Counted from the first letter of the stretch, positions 28,821 to 41,558 are shown. The stretch is DNA of 64,000 bases from an uncultured Tolumonas sp. (GCF_963556105.2 NZ_OY829944.1:812501-876500), one strand, 5' to 3'. Numbers and translations are program-made. Notes: generated by a model from the sequence alone, not told the origin.

Positions 28821-29948
28821 TTAAGCATGTTCTGGTAAGCCTTTATGAATACAGCGGATCAACCGTGCACGTTTTTTGTTATCAGCTATTTGTTTCGTTT
28901 GCAGTTGTTGTAACGCCCAGTCGATATGTTCCTGTACCAGTTCGGTAGTTTCGCCCTGTTTTGCTTGTAGTGCCTGAATGACCTCGTCTGACACTGGGCC
29001 ATTACCCAGCGCAACCGCAATATTACGTTGCCATTTTTCAAAACCTATACGGCGGATAGGGCTGCCCTCGGTAGTTTTGAGAAAGGTTTTTTCATCCCAT
29101 GACCACAGTGTCAGCAGTTTTGGTGTGTGTAACTCGTGACGTGGAGAAAAGTCGTGCTCTGCAGAGGTAACAGCATAACGATTCCACGGGCAAATCAATT
29201 GGCAATCATCACAACCATAAATACGATTACCAATCAGTGAGCGAAATTCTTCCGGGATCGGGCCATCCAACTCGATGGTCAGATAAGAGATACAACGGCG
29301 GGCATCCAACTGATAAGGCGCGACAATCGCACCTGTTGGGCAGATCTGTAGGCAAGCACTGCAGCTTCCGCAAGAAGGCTGCGTTGGCTCATCGACTGGT
29401 AAGGCTAAATCAATCAATAATTCGCCGAGAAAGAAAAAAGATCCAGCTTGTTGGTTAATGAGCAGGGTGTGTTTTCCTGTCCAGCCTAAGCCTGCCTTAT
29501 CAGCCAGCGGGCGCTCCATGATGGGGGCAGAATCGACAAACGGTCGAAATTGCAGATCACTTGTGGCGTGTTGAATGCGTTCGCCGAGTTGTTTTAAGCG
29601 ATTGCGTAAGACTTTGTGGTAGTCGCGGCCGAGTGCGTAACGGCTGATATAGCCTTGTGTTGGGTTATCCAGCACTTCGGCAATTTTCGCCAACGGGGGC
29701 AGATAGTTCATGCGCGCAGACACTACGGAACGAGTACCCGGTTGTAGCTCGGCGGGGCGGGCTCGCATTAAACCATAGCGCGCCATGTATTCCATTTCAC
29801 CGTGATAATTCTGCGCTAACCAGCTTTCCAATTGTGGCTCTTCACTGGTTAAATCGCAGTCTGTGATCCCGACCTGATCAAAGCCTAGCTCTTGCCCCCA
29901 TTGCTTGATATCGTGAGCTAACTTTTGCAAATCGAGTGTGGTCGTCAT
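28821..29948 (-). CDS. queG: Epoxyqueuosine reductase
   Basis: A 375-residue cobalamin- and Fe-S-dependent enzyme catalysing the last step of queuosine formation in tRNA. The N-terminal half carries the catalytic and cobalamin region (ISRYALGRDYHKVLRNRLKQL and FVDSAPIMERPLADKAGLGW). Two [4Fe-4S] motifs follow: CGSCSACLQICPTGAI and CDDCQLICPWNRYA. A HEAT-like C-terminus completes it. Its ATG overlaps the nnr ATG on the other strand (both share CATG), the divergent pair known from E. coli. Confidence 0.96.
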   Translation of the reverse strand: MTTTLDLQKLAHDIKQWGQELGFDQVGITDCDLTSEEPQLESWLAQNYHGEMEYMARYGLMRARPAELQPGTRSVVSARMNYLPPLAKIAEVLDNPTQGYISRYALGRDYHKVLRNRLKQLGERIQHATSDLQFRPFVDSAPIMERPLADKAGLGWTGKHTLLINQQAGSFFFLGELLIDLALPVDEPTQPSCGSCSACLQICPTGAIVAPYQLDARRCISYLTIELDGPIPEEFRSLIGNRIYGCDDCQLICPWNRYAVTSAEHDFSPRHELHTPKLLTLWSWDEKTFLKTTEGSPIRRIGFEKWQRNIAVALGNGPVSDEVIQALQAKQGETTELVQEHIDWALQQLQTKQIADNKKRARLIRCIHKGLPEHA

Positions 29949-31479
29949 GAATCACAGCGCACCGGTTATCATCAAAGTACGCGAGAGTTTACCACAGTAC
30001 AGTTGGCGCACCGAACAGATCCGCTTGATGGAACAACAGCTGATTGCGGCGCAACATATCTCTATTTATCAGCTGATGTTACGTGCGGGGGAAGCGTTAT
30101 TTCTTACGTTGCAACACTGCTGGCCGAAAGCCCGTCATCTCTGGATTTTTTGTGGGAAGGGCAATAACGGCGGTGATGGGTATGTGTTGGCGCGTTTGGC
30201 AAAACAAGCCGGGTATAGCGTACAGGTTGCCGCTATTGACGAACCTTCTCCTGGTATTCCGGCGGAACAAGCCCGACATGATTGGCTGAAAGCCGGTGGT
30301 TCTTGTGGCTCGTTACAATCATTGCATGGCCAGCCCGATGTCATCATTGATGCCCTGTTGGGGATCGGCCCGTCTACGACACTGCGTGGTGATCTATTAG
30401 CGTGGATCCAGTTTATCAATCGACAAACATCACCGGTGCTGGCTGTTGATATCCCTAGCGGTTTACATGCAGATACTGGTATGCCACTGGGTGGTGCGGT
30501 ACATGCTACGACTACGCTAACGTTGGTCGGTTTGAAGCCGGGTTTGCTGACTGGCATGGCGGCTGATTTCACGGGTGAGCTTTATTTCTCTGACTTAAAA
30601 GATAGCCATAGCCAATGTTGCGATACGGCTGGCGTTCGTTTGCTTGATTACAGCGCGGTATTACCGTTATTACCATTACGGGCCCGTACGGCGCACAAAG
30701 GTAATAACGGTAAAGTGTTATTGGCGGGTGGTGGCTTAGGCATGCCTGGTGCGATCCGTTTAGCCGGTGAAGCAGCCTTACGGGCTGGTGCGGGCTTAGT
30801 GCGGGTATTTTGTCATCCTGATAATCAATTGTTGGTCTTTTCCGGGCGACCTGAGCTGATGTTATGTCAGCGTCTTACCGCTGACGCGCTGGAATGGCCT
30901 GATGTGTTAGTGGCAGGCCCCGGGCTTGGTGTCGATGAATGGAGCCAGCAGCAGTGGGAAAAGCTCATCTCGTTTCAAGGCCGTATGGTGCTGGATGCTG
31001 ACGGGTTAAACTGGCTGGCGCAATATCCGCAATCCAGAGCAAACTGGGTGTTAACGCCGCACCCAGGTGAAGCTGCCCGTTTATTACATTCTACGGTTGC
31101 CGATATTCAAGCTGATCGTTTTGCGGCTATTCAGGAATTACACCATCGCTATGGTGGCGTGGTACTATTAAAAGGATCAGGCACGCTGATCTTTGACGGC
31201 AAACAAATGGCGATTTGCACAGAAGGTAACCCAGGTATGGCCAGCGGTGGCATGGGCGATATACTTTCTGGCATTATAGCGGCCCTTTTAGCGCAAGGGC
31301 TGACGTTATTCGATGCAGCTTGTTGCGGCGCACTGCTTCATGGCAAAGCGGCAAATGAAATTGCCAGCGAACAGGGTGAGCGCGGTATGCTGGCTTCAGA
31401 TTTATTCTTCTGGTTACAAAAACTGGTCAATCCTCAAAGGTATCAACATGGGAAAAACGCTGATACGAACACTCGCTGA
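29947..31479 (+). CDS. nnr: Bifunctional NAD(P)HX epimerase / ADP-dependent dehydratase
   Basis: 510 residues from the ATG at 29947; a GTG three codons upstream is less likely. It repairs hydrated NADH and NADPH. The N-terminal YjeF_N epimerase domain contains [19 protein letters not shown] and DALLGIGPS. The C-terminal ribokinase-like dehydratase contains [33 protein letters not shown] and the active site [17 protein letters not shown]. It starts the run nnr-tsaE-amiB-mutL-miaA-hfq. Confidence 0.96.
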   Translation: MNHSAPVIIKVRESLPQYSWRTEQIRLMEQQLIAAQHISIYQLMLRAGEALFLTLQHCWPKARHLWIFCGKGNNGGDGYVLARLAKQAGYSVQVAAIDEPSPGIPAEQARHDWLKAGGSCGSLQSLHGQPDVIIDALLGIGPSTTLRGDLLAWIQFINRQTSPVLAVDIPSGLHADTGMPLGGAVHATTTLTLVGLKPGLLTGMAADFTGELYFSDLKDSHSQCCDTAGVRLLDYSAVLPLLPLRARTAHKGNNGKVLLAGGGLGMPGAIRLAGEAALRAGAGLVRVFCHPDNQLLVFSGRPELMLCQRLTADALEWPDVLVAGPGLGVDEWSQQQWEKLISFQGRMVLDADGLNWLAQYPQSRANWVLTPHPGEAARLLHSTVADIQADRFAAIQELHHRYGGVVLLKGSGTLIFDGKQMAICTEGNPGMASGGMGDILSGIIAALLAQGLTLFDAACCGALLHGKAANEIASEQGERGMLASDLFFWLQKLVNPQRYQHGKNADTNTR

Positions 31480-31915
31480 CAGTGATGCTACTGTCGCGTT
31501 AGGTGCAGAGCTTGCTCAGGCATGTCATCAATCTGCCACCATTTTTTTGCATGGTGATCTTGGTGCGGGTAAAACAACCTTATCGCGTGGTTTCGTGCTC
31601 GCGTTAGGTCATCAGGGCAAAGTAAAAAGCCCAACCTATACGCTGGTTGAAGCGTATGAGTTGCCAAAATGGCAGGTTTATCATTTTGATTTGTATCGTT
31701 TAGCTGATCCAGAAGAGCTTGAGTTTATGGGGATCCGCGATTATTTTGCCCCCGACTGTTTATGTTTGATTGAATGGCCGGAAAAAGGCATGGGCTGGTT
31801 ACCCAACCCGGATCTTGAAATTACGTTGCATTATGAACATGGCGCCAGACGAGCAGAAATTACCGCCCGTTCGGACATCGGTGAAATTATTATTGCCAGA
31901 CTGAATCCATCGTGA
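31448..31915 (+). CDS. tsaE: tRNA threonylcarbamoyladenosine biosynthesis ATPase TsaE
   Basis: 155 residues from the ATG at 31448, which follows AAAGG and overlaps the end of nnr by 32 bases. A longer in-frame extension is not homologous. It is the ATPase of the TsaB-TsaD-TsaE machine for t6A at tRNA position 37. The Walker A is [16 protein letters not shown], the [11 protein letters not shown] switch follows, then [17 protein letters not shown] and CLIEWPEKG. It overlaps amiB by four bases (GTGA). Confidence 0.96.
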   Translation: MGKTLIRTLADSDATVALGAELAQACHQSATIFLHGDLGAGKTTLSRGFVLALGHQGKVKSPTYTLVEAYELPKWQVYHFDLYRLADPEELEFMGIRDYFAPDCLCLIEWPEKGMGWLPNPDLEITLHYEHGARRAEITARSDIGEIIIARLNPS

Positions 31916-33576
31916 AAATCAGAATTTTTCTTATTTTATTAGCTGTATTGGCGTGGCCTGCAGCGGCAAATCAGATCAAACAATTACGAATCTCACCAAC
32001 AAAAGCGATGGTGCGGATGGTGTTTGATCTGGATAGTCAGCCCAATTACAGTTTTACCATTGATACCGGTAAAAATAGCCTGATCATCGATTTTCAGGAT
32101 ATTACAGGAACGCCATTTCCGGTTCCCCGTACCGCGGGTTGTGAAGGTTTCTTGCGTAGTATTCGCCGTAACAGCCTGCCAGGAAATGTGGTGCAGGTGG
32201 AATTTGCATTGGCTAATGGCGTAAAACCACAAATTTTCTCATTAGCACCACAAGCGAACTACCATCATCATCGTCTGGTTATTGATATCAAACCGGGCAC
32301 TTTGATTGCTAAAAACGGGGTATCAGGTAATAACGCTGGCTCGTCTGTGTCGGCTCCCGATATTGCACCAGCCAAGACAAAAGATGTGCCGTCAGTTGCA
32401 GTGGTATCTCGTAATGAAGTCTCATCGCCTGTTGTAACGGTCAAAACAGAAACCACCAGAACACCAGTCGCTGCGTCCAAAACTGCGGTATTACAAGCGC
32501 AACCGCCTACAGCCAAAATAGATAAGGCAGTAGCGGGGCGCGTCATACAGCTGAGCGATCTGATTTCAAAAGAGGAATTAGCCGCGCCAGATTCATCATC
32601 TGCTGCTGATGAGCCGGATAATTCGCCGGATACCAGTAAAGCGGTGTTTCCGAGTAGCGGTGGTCCGTTTATTGTGGCAATTGATGCGGGGCATGGCGGT
32701 AAAGATCCAGGAGCCATTGGCCCCGGGCACACCTATGAAAAAACGGTGACGTTGGGTATTGCCCGTAAATTGGAAAGTCTCATCAACAACCAGCCTGGGA
32801 TGCATGCGATCATGACGCGTTCGCGTGATAACTTTGTGGAATTAGATGAACGTTCTGCAATTGCCCGTCGCAAAAATGCCCGCTTGTTGATCTCTATTCA
32901 CGCCGATAGTGGCCCAAGTAATACGGTCAGAGGCGCATCGGTTTGGATCTTATCGGCAAAACGTGTTGATAAAGAGATGGATAAGTTGCTGGATCAGCAA
33001 AGCAAACACACCGAGTTACTTGGTGGAGCTGGTAAAGTGATTGCCGAAACAGAGCCTAATCCGTATCTGGCACAAACCATTCTTGATCTTTCTTGGGATA
33101 ATTCCCGCAGTGAAGGTTATGACATCGGTCGCCGTGTTCTGCGCCGGATCGGTAATGTTGCGACATTGCATAAAAAACGGCCTGAACATGCCAGTCTGGC
33201 TGTGTTGAAAGCGCCGGATATTCCATCTCTGCTGATTGAAACGGGTTTTATTTCTAACTCGCAGGAAGAACGTTTGTTAGCATCGGCAGATTACCAATCA
33301 CAATTGGCCAATGCTATTTTTAGCGGCGTACGTGATTACTATGGTCGTAACTTGCCAAGTGGTGGTGGCACGCTGGTGAATTCATCCAGCAAAAAAAATG
33401 CTACCTCAGCAAGTGCCGCCGAGTCTGATTCTCATAAACATGTTGTTAAAACCGGTGAAAGTTTATCCGGGCTGGCCGAACAATATCGTGTCAGTAAAAA
33501 AGCCCTTCGTAATCGGAATAACCTTAAATCCGATAATTTGCTGATCGGGCAAGTCATCATTATTCCGACGATTTAA
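31912..33576 (+). CDS. amiB: N-acetylmuramoyl-L-alanine amidase, AMIN and LysM domains
   Basis: A 554-residue periplasmic division amidase. A signal peptide ([15 protein letters not shown]) is followed by an N-terminal AMIN domain (about 25-130). A variable Ser/Ala/Thr linker leads to the amidase_3 catalytic domain (about 250-480) with zinc ligands in [12 protein letters not shown], the following Glu and SIHADS, and catalytic Glu in [11 protein letters not shown] single LysM at the end ([19 protein letters not shown]) binds peptidoglycan, unlike E. coli AmiB, which lacks it. The GTG start overlaps the tsaE stop. Confidence 0.95.
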   Translation: MKIRIFLILLAVLAWPAAANQIKQLRISPTKAMVRMVFDLDSQPNYSFTIDTGKNSLIIDFQDITGTPFPVPRTAGCEGFLRSIRRNSLPGNVVQVEFALANGVKPQIFSLAPQANYHHHRLVIDIKPGTLIAKNGVSGNNAGSSVSAPDIAPAKTKDVPSVAVVSRNEVSSPVVTVKTETTRTPVAASKTAVLQAQPPTAKIDKAVAGRVIQLSDLISKEELAAPDSSSAADEPDNSPDTSKAVFPSSGGPFIVAIDAGHGGKDPGAIGPGHTYEKTVTLGIARKLESLINNQPGMHAIMTRSRDNFVELDERSAIARRKNARLLISIHADSGPSNTVRGASVWILSAKRVDKEMDKLLDQQSKHTELLGGAGKVIAETEPNPYLAQTILDLSWDNSRSEGYDIGRRVLRRIGNVATLHKKRPEHASLAVLKAPDIPSLLIETGFISNSQEERLLASADYQSQLANAIFSGVRDYYGRNLPSGGGTLVNSSSKKNATSASAAESDSHKHVVKTGESLSGLAEQYRVSKKALRNRNNLKSDNLLIGQVIIIPTI

Positions 33577-33577
33577 T

Positions 33578-35359
33578 ATGCCAATTCAAATATTGCCACC
33601 TATTTTGGCGAACCAAATCGCTGCCGGTGAAGTGGTAGAGCGCCCTGCATCCGTTATCAAAGAGCTAGTGGAAAACAGCCTAGATGCGGGCGCCACCCGA
33701 ATTGATGTTGACTTGGAAAAAGGCGGCATCCAGCTCATTCGTATTCGTGATAATGGCAGTGGCATTCCAGGCGCTGAACTGGCGTTAGCACTGGCTCGGC
33801 ATGCGACTTCAAAAGTGGCAACTCTCGACGATCTTGAACATATCGAAAGTCTTGGGTTTCGAGGGGAAGCATTAGCGTCGATTAGCTCGGTTTCCCGTTT
33901 AACGCTGACATCCCGTACTGCAGAGCAAAGCGAAGCCTGGCAAGCTTATGCGGAAGGCCGGGAGATGGATGTCACCATTAAACCAGCGGCACACCCGATC
34001 GGTACTACCGTTGAAGTCCTCGATCTGTTTTTCAATACCCCTGCGCGCCGACGTTTCTTGCGTAGCGAAAAAACAGAGTTCGGACATATTGATGAATTGC
34101 TACGTCGCTTAGCGCTAAGTCGTTTTGATGTCGCGATCAACTTAAAGCACAACGGTAAATTACTGCGGCAATATCGCCCGGCACAAACCGAGTTATTACA
34201 AGAGCAACGCGTCGCACAAGCTTGCGGTAATGAGTTTATGCAAGCCGCTTTGCGTGTTGATAGTGAACATCTTGGCTTGCGCCTGTATGGATGGTTAGCG
34301 CCACAGCCACTAACGAATATTGGTGAAGTGCAATACTGTTATGTAAATGGCCGCATGATGCGCGATAAGCTGCTGAATCATGCCATTCGGCAAGCTTATA
34401 CCGAATACAGTGGTGCATCATTTCAGCCTTCTTATGTGCTCTATTTGCAGTTAGATCCGCGTCAGGTTGATGTGAATGTACATCCATCAAAGCATGAAGT
34501 TCGTTTTCATGAAGCCCGGCAGGTGCATGACTTTATTGTGCAGGTTATTGGTCAGGCATTACAGACAGCTTATAGTGCTGAAGTTACCGAGCATGTTTTT
34601 TCCGGCATAGAAGAAGTGGCTCCTGACTATCCGGTAATGCCCTTAAAGCCCAGTGCAACCAGCCAGCATCAATATACCGCGCCGACTGGCGATTATAGTT
34701 CACCATCTGGTTCACAGTTGCGAGCGTACAGTACGTTGTTGCATGCTGAATTGCCTGCTGTTTCTGCACATTCAAATATCGAATATGAAACTAGTACTAC
34801 AACTGATTGGCCGGTATTACGCTTGTTCCGTGAACGTTTTTTACTATCAGCACAAGGTGACATCTTAATACTGGCTGATCTGCGAGCGATTCAACATCAG
34901 CAATGGTTAACTCAGTTTAGTGGCTTGTTGAATGAAGGTTTAACTTCGCAGCCTTTACTGATCCCGCAACGATTACCGACAACACAATCCGCTGATTGGC
35001 TGAACGAATACGCTTCTTGGTTGCAAAAACTTGGCCTGCGTCTGACTTCACCAAAAAGTCAGCAACTGATTATTCAGGCGGTGCCAGCAATACTGAGACA
35101 AACGGATCTGGTTTCTACGGTGCCGGCCATATTGCACTTATTAGATGGTTATCCGACAGTGGTTTCGCAAGCAGACTGGCATTCGTTTATTTCCAGTTGG
35201 CTTACATTGCCGGGCCTTATTCCACAGCATTATTCAAAAGCGTCAGCACAGTCATTGTGGCAGTGGATGCAAAACCATATCGCGGACTGGCAGATGAATA
35301 CTCATCTTGTGCAGCACGTTGATATTACAAATATTCTAGAGGTTTTTTCTCGTGACTGA
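33578..35359 (+). CDS. mutL: DNA mismatch repair protein MutL
   Basis: A 593-residue GHKL ATPase connecting MutS to MutH. ATP-site motifs are [27 protein letters not shown] and [31 protein letters not shown] marks the end of the N-terminal region (about residue 310). The C-terminal dimerisation domain is present but lacks the DQHA-x2-E-x4-E endonuclease motif, as in MutH-using bacteria. It begins one base after the amiB stop and overlaps miaA by eight bases. Confidence 0.97.
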   Translation: MPIQILPPILANQIAAGEVVERPASVIKELVENSLDAGATRIDVDLEKGGIQLIRIRDNGSGIPGAELALALARHATSKVATLDDLEHIESLGFRGEALASISSVSRLTLTSRTAEQSEAWQAYAEGREMDVTIKPAAHPIGTTVEVLDLFFNTPARRRFLRSEKTEFGHIDELLRRLALSRFDVAINLKHNGKLLRQYRPAQTELLQEQRVAQACGNEFMQAALRVDSEHLGLRLYGWLAPQPLTNIGEVQYCYVNGRMMRDKLLNHAIRQAYTEYSGASFQPSYVLYLQLDPRQVDVNVHPSKHEVRFHEARQVHDFIVQVIGQALQTAYSAEVTEHVFSGIEEVAPDYPVMPLKPSATSQHQYTAPTGDYSSPSGSQLRAYSTLLHAELPAVSAHSNIEYETSTTTDWPVLRLFRERFLLSAQGDILILADLRAIQHQQWLTQFSGLLNEGLTSQPLLIPQRLPTTQSADWLNEYASWLQKLGLRLTSPKSQQLIIQAVPAILRQTDLVSTVPAILHLLDGYPTVVSQADWHSFISSWLTLPGLIPQHYSKASAQSLWQWMQNHIADWQMNTHLVQHVDITNILEVFSRD

Positions 35360-36284
35360 TCCACAACGCCCAACAGTGATATTTCTGATGGGGCCAACCG
35401 CATCGGGTAAAACTGCACTGGCGATTGAATTAGCAAAACGTTTGCCATGTGACATCATCAGTGTTGATTCGGCATTAGTTTATCGTGGCATGGATATTGG
35501 TACGGCTAAACCCACCGCTGCTGAGCAGGCACAAGCGCCACATCGTCTATTAGATCTTATTGATCCGACAGAGGCTTATTCCGCTGCCGATTTTCGTCGT
35601 GACGCATTACGCGAAATAGAGTCGATCGTGGCACAAGGGCGTATTCCGTTATTGGTCGGCGGAACCATGCTGTATTACAAAGCGTTGCTGGAAGGGTTGT
35701 CACCATTGCCCGCAGCTGATCCGCTTATCCGCCAAGCAATTGAAACCGAAGCAGAACAAATCGGCTGGGATGCATTACATCAACAGTTGCAGCAGATTGA
35801 TCCTGTCTCGGCAGCCCGCATTCATCCGAATGATCCGCAGCGATTGTCGCGTGCGCTGGAGGTGTATCGTATCAGTGGCAAAACATTAACTGAATTAACG
35901 CAGACCAAAGGCGAGCAGCTGCCTTACCGTACACTACAATTTGCTATTGCGCCGACCGATCGTGAATTGTTGCGGCAACGTATCGCCGAACGCTATCAAT
36001 TAATGCTGTCACAAGGTTTTGAGCAAGAAGTCCGGGCGCTTTATCAGCGCGGTGATCTGCATGCCGATTTACCATCTATTCGTTGTGTCGGATACCGACA
36101 GATGTGGGAATATCTGGAAGGGAAGATGAGTTACGATGAAATGGTCTACCGCGGTATTGTTGCCACCTGCCAGTTAGCCAAGCGACAGATGACCTGGTTA
36201 AGCGGATGGGAAAACGTGACGTGGCTTGAAACTGGCGCAGTCAATAACGCAGATATTGTCTGCCAGAGCATCACAAGCGCATGA
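35352..36284 (+). CDS. miaA: tRNA dimethylallyltransferase
   Basis: 310 residues, starting at a GTG that overlaps the mutL 3' end. It transfers the dimethylallyl group to A37 of tRNAs reading UNN codons. The P-loop is [17 protein letters not shown], the [16 protein letters not shown] element binds the tRNA base, and [19 protein letters not shown] and the [13 protein letters not shown] region are conserved. It leads directly into hfq, as in enterics. Confidence 0.97.
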   Translation: MTDPQRPTVIFLMGPTASGKTALAIELAKRLPCDIISVDSALVYRGMDIGTAKPTAAEQAQAPHRLLDLIDPTEAYSAADFRRDALREIESIVAQGRIPLLVGGTMLYYKALLEGLSPLPAADPLIRQAIETEAEQIGWDALHQQLQQIDPVSAARIHPNDPQRLSRALEVYRISGKTLTELTQTKGEQLPYRTLQFAIAPTDRELLRQRIAERYQLMLSQGFEQEVRALYQRGDLHADLPSIRCVGYRQMWEYLEGKMSYDEMVYRGIVATCQLAKRQMTWLSGWENVTWLETGAVNNADIVCQSITSA

Positions 36285-36357
36285 CGTTCTCTATAATATC
36301 TGCTACTTTAATATTTAACGCCTTGCTCAATTAAAACAAAACTATAAGGACAATAAC

Positions 36358-36612
36358 ATGGCTAAGGGGCAATCCTTACAAGACCCATTTTTGAACGCAT
36401 TACGTCGTGAACGCGTTCCTGTGTCTATTTACCTGGTTAACGGCATTAAACTGCAAGGACAAGTAGAATCTTTCGATCAGTTTGTCATTCTTTTGAAAAA
36501 TACTGTCAGCCAGATGGTTTATAAGCACGCTATCTCTACCGTGGTTCCTGCTCGTCCGGTAGCACATCATGCGCCAACTGCTGGTGAAGGCGATTCTCAG
36601 TCTGAAGAGTAG
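36358..36612 (+). CDS. hfq: RNA chaperone Hfq
   Basis: 84 residues. The Sm1 motif ([28 protein letters not shown]) and Sm2 motif ([10 protein letters not shown]) are intact, so it should form the hexamer that pairs small RNAs with mRNAs. The C-terminal tail is short (about 19 residues) and acidic at its tip (GDSQSEE), compared with the 102-residue E. coli protein. AAGGAC precedes the ATG. A TATAAT-like box at 36292-36297 may add a local promoter. Confidence 0.98.
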   Translation: MAKGQSLQDPFLNALRRERVPVSIYLVNGIKLQGQVESFDQFVILLKNTVSQMVYKHAISTVVPARPVAHHAPTAGEGDSQSEE

Positions 36613-36675
36613 TAACCTGCATTTTCCCTGCTATTCCGGCAGGGAGATCGTTGTTAGTTACTGAGGAGTTATCAC

Positions 36676-37965
36676 TTGTTTGAACGCTATCAAGGCGGAG
36701 AACAGGCTATTCTGGTGCACGTCGATTTTAAGGATGAAGCTGCCAGAGAAGATTTGCGTGAGTTGGAAATGTTGGCTACCTCTGCAGGGGCAACCATTTT
36801 AGGCACTGTTACTACCCGTCGCGACTCCCCACAAGCCAAGTTTTTTATCGGTACCGGTAAAGCAGATGAAATAGCGCAAGAAGTTCGTCGTTTAGAGGCG
36901 GATCTGGTTATCTTCAATCATGCTTTAACACCTGCGCAGGAACGAAACCTCGAGCGTATTCTCGAATGCCGTGTACTGGACCGCACAACACTCATCCTCG
37001 ATATCTTTGCTCAACGTGCGCGTACCCATGAAGGTAAACTGCAGGTCGAATTGGCGCAGCTACGCCATATATCCAGTCGCTTAGTTCGTGGCTGGACACA
37101 CCTTGAGCGCCAAAAAGGCGGGATCGGTATGCGTGGCCCAGGTGAAACACAGTTGGAAACCGACCGTCGTCTCATCAGAGAGAAAATTGCCAATATTCTT
37201 GGTCGCCTGGATAAAGTTGAAAAACAACGTGAACAGGGGCGCCGGGCGCGTGTGCGTAATGCGATTCCTGTCGTGTCATTGGTTGGTTATACCAATGCGG
37301 GTAAATCGACCCTGTTTAACCGCATGACACAGTCGAAGGTGTATGCTGCCGATCAGTTATTCGCCACCCTTGATCCCACATTGCGCCGAATTGAATTAGC
37401 CAAGTTGGGGCCGGTCGTATTAGCCGATACGGTGGGTTTTATCCGACATTTACCACATGATTTAGTGGCTGCATTTAAAGCCACACTGCAAGAAACCCGC
37501 GAAGCTGATTTACAGCTGCATGTGATCGATTGTGCTGATGAACGAGTACAAGATAACATCGCTCAGGTAGATGAAGTGCTTCATGAAATTGAAGCGGATG
37601 AAGTTCCGCAGCTACTGGTTTATAACAAAGTTGATTGTCTTCCCGAAGGAATGCCTCGGATTGAGCGAGATGACACGGGTAAGCCAGTTGCGGTATGGTT
37701 ATCTGCGCTGACCGGTGAAGGCACCGATTTACTCTTATCTGTCTTGGATGAACTACTCAGTGTTACGGTTGCCGAGTTTCAGCTTAAATTGCCGATATCT
37801 GCGGCACGTTTACGCAGCCGGTTATATGAACTGAAAGCGATACAGCGGGAAAGTTATAGTGAAGATGGCGATTGTTTAATTCAAATCCGTCTTTCCGAAG
37901 TGGAATGGCTGCGTCTTGTTAAGCAAGAAGGTGAGAACATTCTTAATTTCATCGTTCAGGATTAA
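36676..37965 (+). CDS. hflX: Ribosome-associated GTPase HflX
   Basis: 429 residues from a TTG start, with GAGGAG upstream. It is a GTPase that splits stalled 70S ribosomes. An N-terminal HflX domain with FNHALTPAQERNLERILECRVLDRT is followed by the Gly-rich GGIGMRGPGETQLETDRR and a G domain with GYTNAGKSTLFN, DTVGFIRHLPHDLV and NKVD. The C-terminal domain is complete. The rare TTG start is also used for hflX in E. coli. Confidence 0.97.
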   Translation: MFERYQGGEQAILVHVDFKDEAAREDLRELEMLATSAGATILGTVTTRRDSPQAKFFIGTGKADEIAQEVRRLEADLVIFNHALTPAQERNLERILECRVLDRTTLILDIFAQRARTHEGKLQVELAQLRHISSRLVRGWTHLERQKGGIGMRGPGETQLETDRRLIREKIANILGRLDKVEKQREQGRRARVRNAIPVVSLVGYTNAGKSTLFNRMTQSKVYAADQLFATLDPTLRRIELAKLGPVVLADTVGFIRHLPHDLVAAFKATLQETREADLQLHVIDCADERVQDNIAQVDEVLHEIEADEVPQLLVYNKVDCLPEGMPRIERDDTGKPVAVWLSALTGEGTDLLLSVLDELLSVTVAEFQLKLPISAARLRSRLYELKAIQRESYSEDGDCLIQIRLSEVEWLRLVKQEGENILNFIVQD

Positions 37966-38018
37966 TGTGCCAGTGCGTTGGCAGTTACAACACAATATGA
38001 GAATCAACGGAGACTCGA

Positions 38019-39206
38019 ATGGCCTGGAATGAGCCTGGAAACAATAATGACAAAGATCGAGACCCCTGGAAAACTACAGGAAAAAGTCAGATCCCACCTG
38101 ATTTAGATAAATTACTGAAAAATGTCTGGGGTAAATTATCAGGCTCCTTTGGTGGTCAAACCCCGACTAGTTCAGGTAGCAGTACCGGTCTCGTCATTTT
38201 TGCTTTATTAGCGGTTGTCGTCTGGATTGGTAGTGGTTTTTATACCATTGAAGAAGCTGAACGTGGTGTGGTGTTACGCTTTGGGAAATACCATGAAACC
38301 GTCGATCCTGGCTTACGTTGGAAATGGACGTTTATTGATAAAGTGATTCCGGTCGATGTGGAATCAGTGAAATCAATGCCTTCCTCTGGTTTTATGCTGA
38401 CTGAAGATGAAAACGTGGTGCGGGTTGAAATGGATGTTCAATACCGCGTGGTAGATCCACGTGCTTATTTATTCAGTGTGACGAATGCCGATAATAGTCT
38501 GCGTGAGGCGACCGACAGTGCGCTGCGTTATGTCGTTGGCCACACCAGTATGGACGAGTTGTTAACGCGCGGTCGTGAAAAGGTACGTCAAGGTACTTGG
38601 CAGACGCTGGAAGAGATCATTAATCCTTACCATATGGGGATTGCCATCGCGGATGTGAACTTCTTACCTGCTCGCCCACCGGAAGAAGTTAAAGATGCGT
38701 TTGACGATGCCATTTCCGCACAAGAAGACGAACAACGTTTTATCCGTGAAGCGGAAGCTTATGCACGTGAAACAGAACCTAAAGCGCGTGGTCAGGTCAA
38801 ACGACTGGAAGAGGAAGCTTTAGGCTATAAAGAGCAGGTGGTATTAAAAGCCAGCGGTGAAGTGGCGCGTTTTAACGAGTTGTTGCCACAATATATTGCC
38901 GCACCGCAACTGACTCGTGAACGTTTGTATCTGGATACGATGGAAGAGTTGTATCAGAACACGAACAAAGTATTGATTGATGTTCCGAAAGGGAACAACA
39001 ACGTGATCTATCTGCCATTAGATAAAATGAGTACAAATCAGACTAACTCTAAAAAAGACAATGTAACAGCGCCTCTGCCTGCAACAGCGACAGATCCGGC
39101 GGTGAATACTCCCGTGTCAACCGCGCCAGCAGAGAATGATGCAAGTACTGACAGTGTAGACAGTGCGCCCATCCGCGATAGTAGCCGTACGAGCGGGAGA
39201 TACTAA
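38019..39206 (+). CDS. hflK: FtsH protease modulator HflK
   Basis: A 395-residue SPFH protein. The N-terminal cytoplasmic region is Gly/Asn-rich (MAWNEPGNNNDKDRDPW). One membrane helix at residues 57-75 is followed by the SPFH domain at ERGVVLRFGKYHETVDPGLRWK, a coiled coil (EAEAYARETEPKARGQVKRLEEEA) and a long Thr/Ser/Asp-rich tail. It forms a large cage with HflC around FtsH. Its stop codon overlaps the hflC ATG by one base. Confidence 0.97.
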   Translation: MAWNEPGNNNDKDRDPWKTTGKSQIPPDLDKLLKNVWGKLSGSFGGQTPTSSGSSTGLVIFALLAVVVWIGSGFYTIEEAERGVVLRFGKYHETVDPGLRWKWTFIDKVIPVDVESVKSMPSSGFMLTEDENVVRVEMDVQYRVVDPRAYLFSVTNADNSLREATDSALRYVVGHTSMDELLTRGREKVRQGTWQTLEEIINPYHMGIAIADVNFLPARPPEEVKDAFDDAISAQEDEQRFIREAEAYARETEPKARGQVKRLEEEALGYKEQVVLKASGEVARFNELLPQYIAAPQLTRERLYLDTMEELYQNTNKVLIDVPKGNNNVIYLPLDKMSTNQTNSKKDNVTAPLPATATDPAVNTPVSTAPAENDASTDSVDSAPIRDSSRTSGRY

Positions 39207-40096
39207 TGAAAAATTATATTCTGATTGGGCTGGCGGCAGCGGGGCTGTTGATTTCATCGTCTATTTTTGTCATTGATGAGAGTCAACGCGGCATTGTTGT
39301 GCAATTTGGTAAAGTGATCCGCGAAGGTGACAACGATATCCCGAAAGTGTATGAACCAGGGCTACATTGGAAATGGCCGTTTATTGATGATGTCCGCAAA
39401 CTGGATGCGCGTATTCAAACTTTAGACGGGCAGGCCGATCGTTTTGTTACCTCTGAGAAAAAAGACTTAATTATCGATTCGTACGTTAAATGGCGTATCG
39501 AAGATTTTGCTAAGTTTTATCTGGCCACCGGTGGTGGCAGCCGTGCTCAGGCGGAGTCGTTGCTGAAGCGAAAAATCAATAATGGTCTGCGCTCTGAAAT
39601 CGGTAGCCGTGCTATTAAGGATATTGTTTCCGGTGAACGTACAGAAGTGATGGAAGATGCTTTGCGCCAAATGGCGCGTTCTTCGGAACTGGGTATTAAA
39701 GTCGTTGATGTCCGGATAAAACAGATCAATTTACCCTTAGAGGTCTCGAATTCTATTTATCAGCGTATGCGTGCTGAGCGTAATTCCGTTGCCCGCGAAC
39801 ATCGTTCTCAAGGTCGTGAAAAAGCAGAAATGTTACGGGCGAATATCGACCGCCGGGTCACGGTTATGATTGCAGAAGCTCAGCGTAAATCGCGCCAGGT
39901 AAAAGGTGAAGGTGATGCTGCTGCTGCGCGTATCTATGCCGAAACCTATAAGCAAAATCCGGAACTGTTTTCTTTCTTACGCAGCTTGGATGCGTATAAA
40001 AACAGTTTCAAAAGCGGTAAAGATTATATGGTGCTGGGTACAGACAATGAGTTTTTCAAATATCTGAAAAGCCCACAGCCATCGGCGACAAAATAA
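39206..40096 (+). CDS. hflC: FtsH protease modulator HflC
   Basis: A 296-residue SPFH partner of HflK. The N-terminal helix (ILIGLAAAGLLISSSIFVI) precedes the SPFH domain (ESQRGIVVQFGKVI, EPGLHWKWPF). A coiled coil contains SVAREHRSQGREKAEMLRA and QVKGEGDAAAARIYAETY. It is last of the nnr-hflC run and is followed by a strong terminator. Confidence 0.97.
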   Translation: MKNYILIGLAAAGLLISSSIFVIDESQRGIVVQFGKVIREGDNDIPKVYEPGLHWKWPFIDDVRKLDARIQTLDGQADRFVTSEKKDLIIDSYVKWRIEDFAKFYLATGGGSRAQAESLLKRKINNGLRSEIGSRAIKDIVSGERTEVMEDALRQMARSSELGIKVVDVRIKQINLPLEVSNSIYQRMRAERNSVAREHRSQGREKAEMLRANIDRRVTVMIAEAQRKSRQVKGEGDAAAARIYAETYKQNPELFSFLRSLDAYKNSFKSGKDYMVLGTDNEFFKYLKSPQPSATK

Positions 40097-40117
40097 CCGT
40101 TAAACAGTAAGTTAGAC

Positions 40118-40143
40118 AAGAAGAGGGCATTAGCCCTCTTCTT
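40118..40143 (+). terminator. Terminator after hflC
   Basis: aagaagagggc / gccctcttctt, an 11-bp stem with a 4-base loop. Confidence 0.8.
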
Positions 40144-40219
40144 GTATGGAAATTTCTTATCTAAACAGGCCACAAGGGCATTTCTGCGCTGCTCAAATTT
40201 TGTTAGAATCCTTTTTTAA

Positions 40220-41539
<1,320 letters not shown>

Positions 41540-41558
41540 TTCAGTTGATGTACAAAAC

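Noticed and set aside
32341-32640. Low-complexity linker region of amiB as a possible inserted segment
   Set aside because: It is a normal variable Ser/Thr/Ala linker between AMIN and amidase domains, in frame and without flanking repeats.
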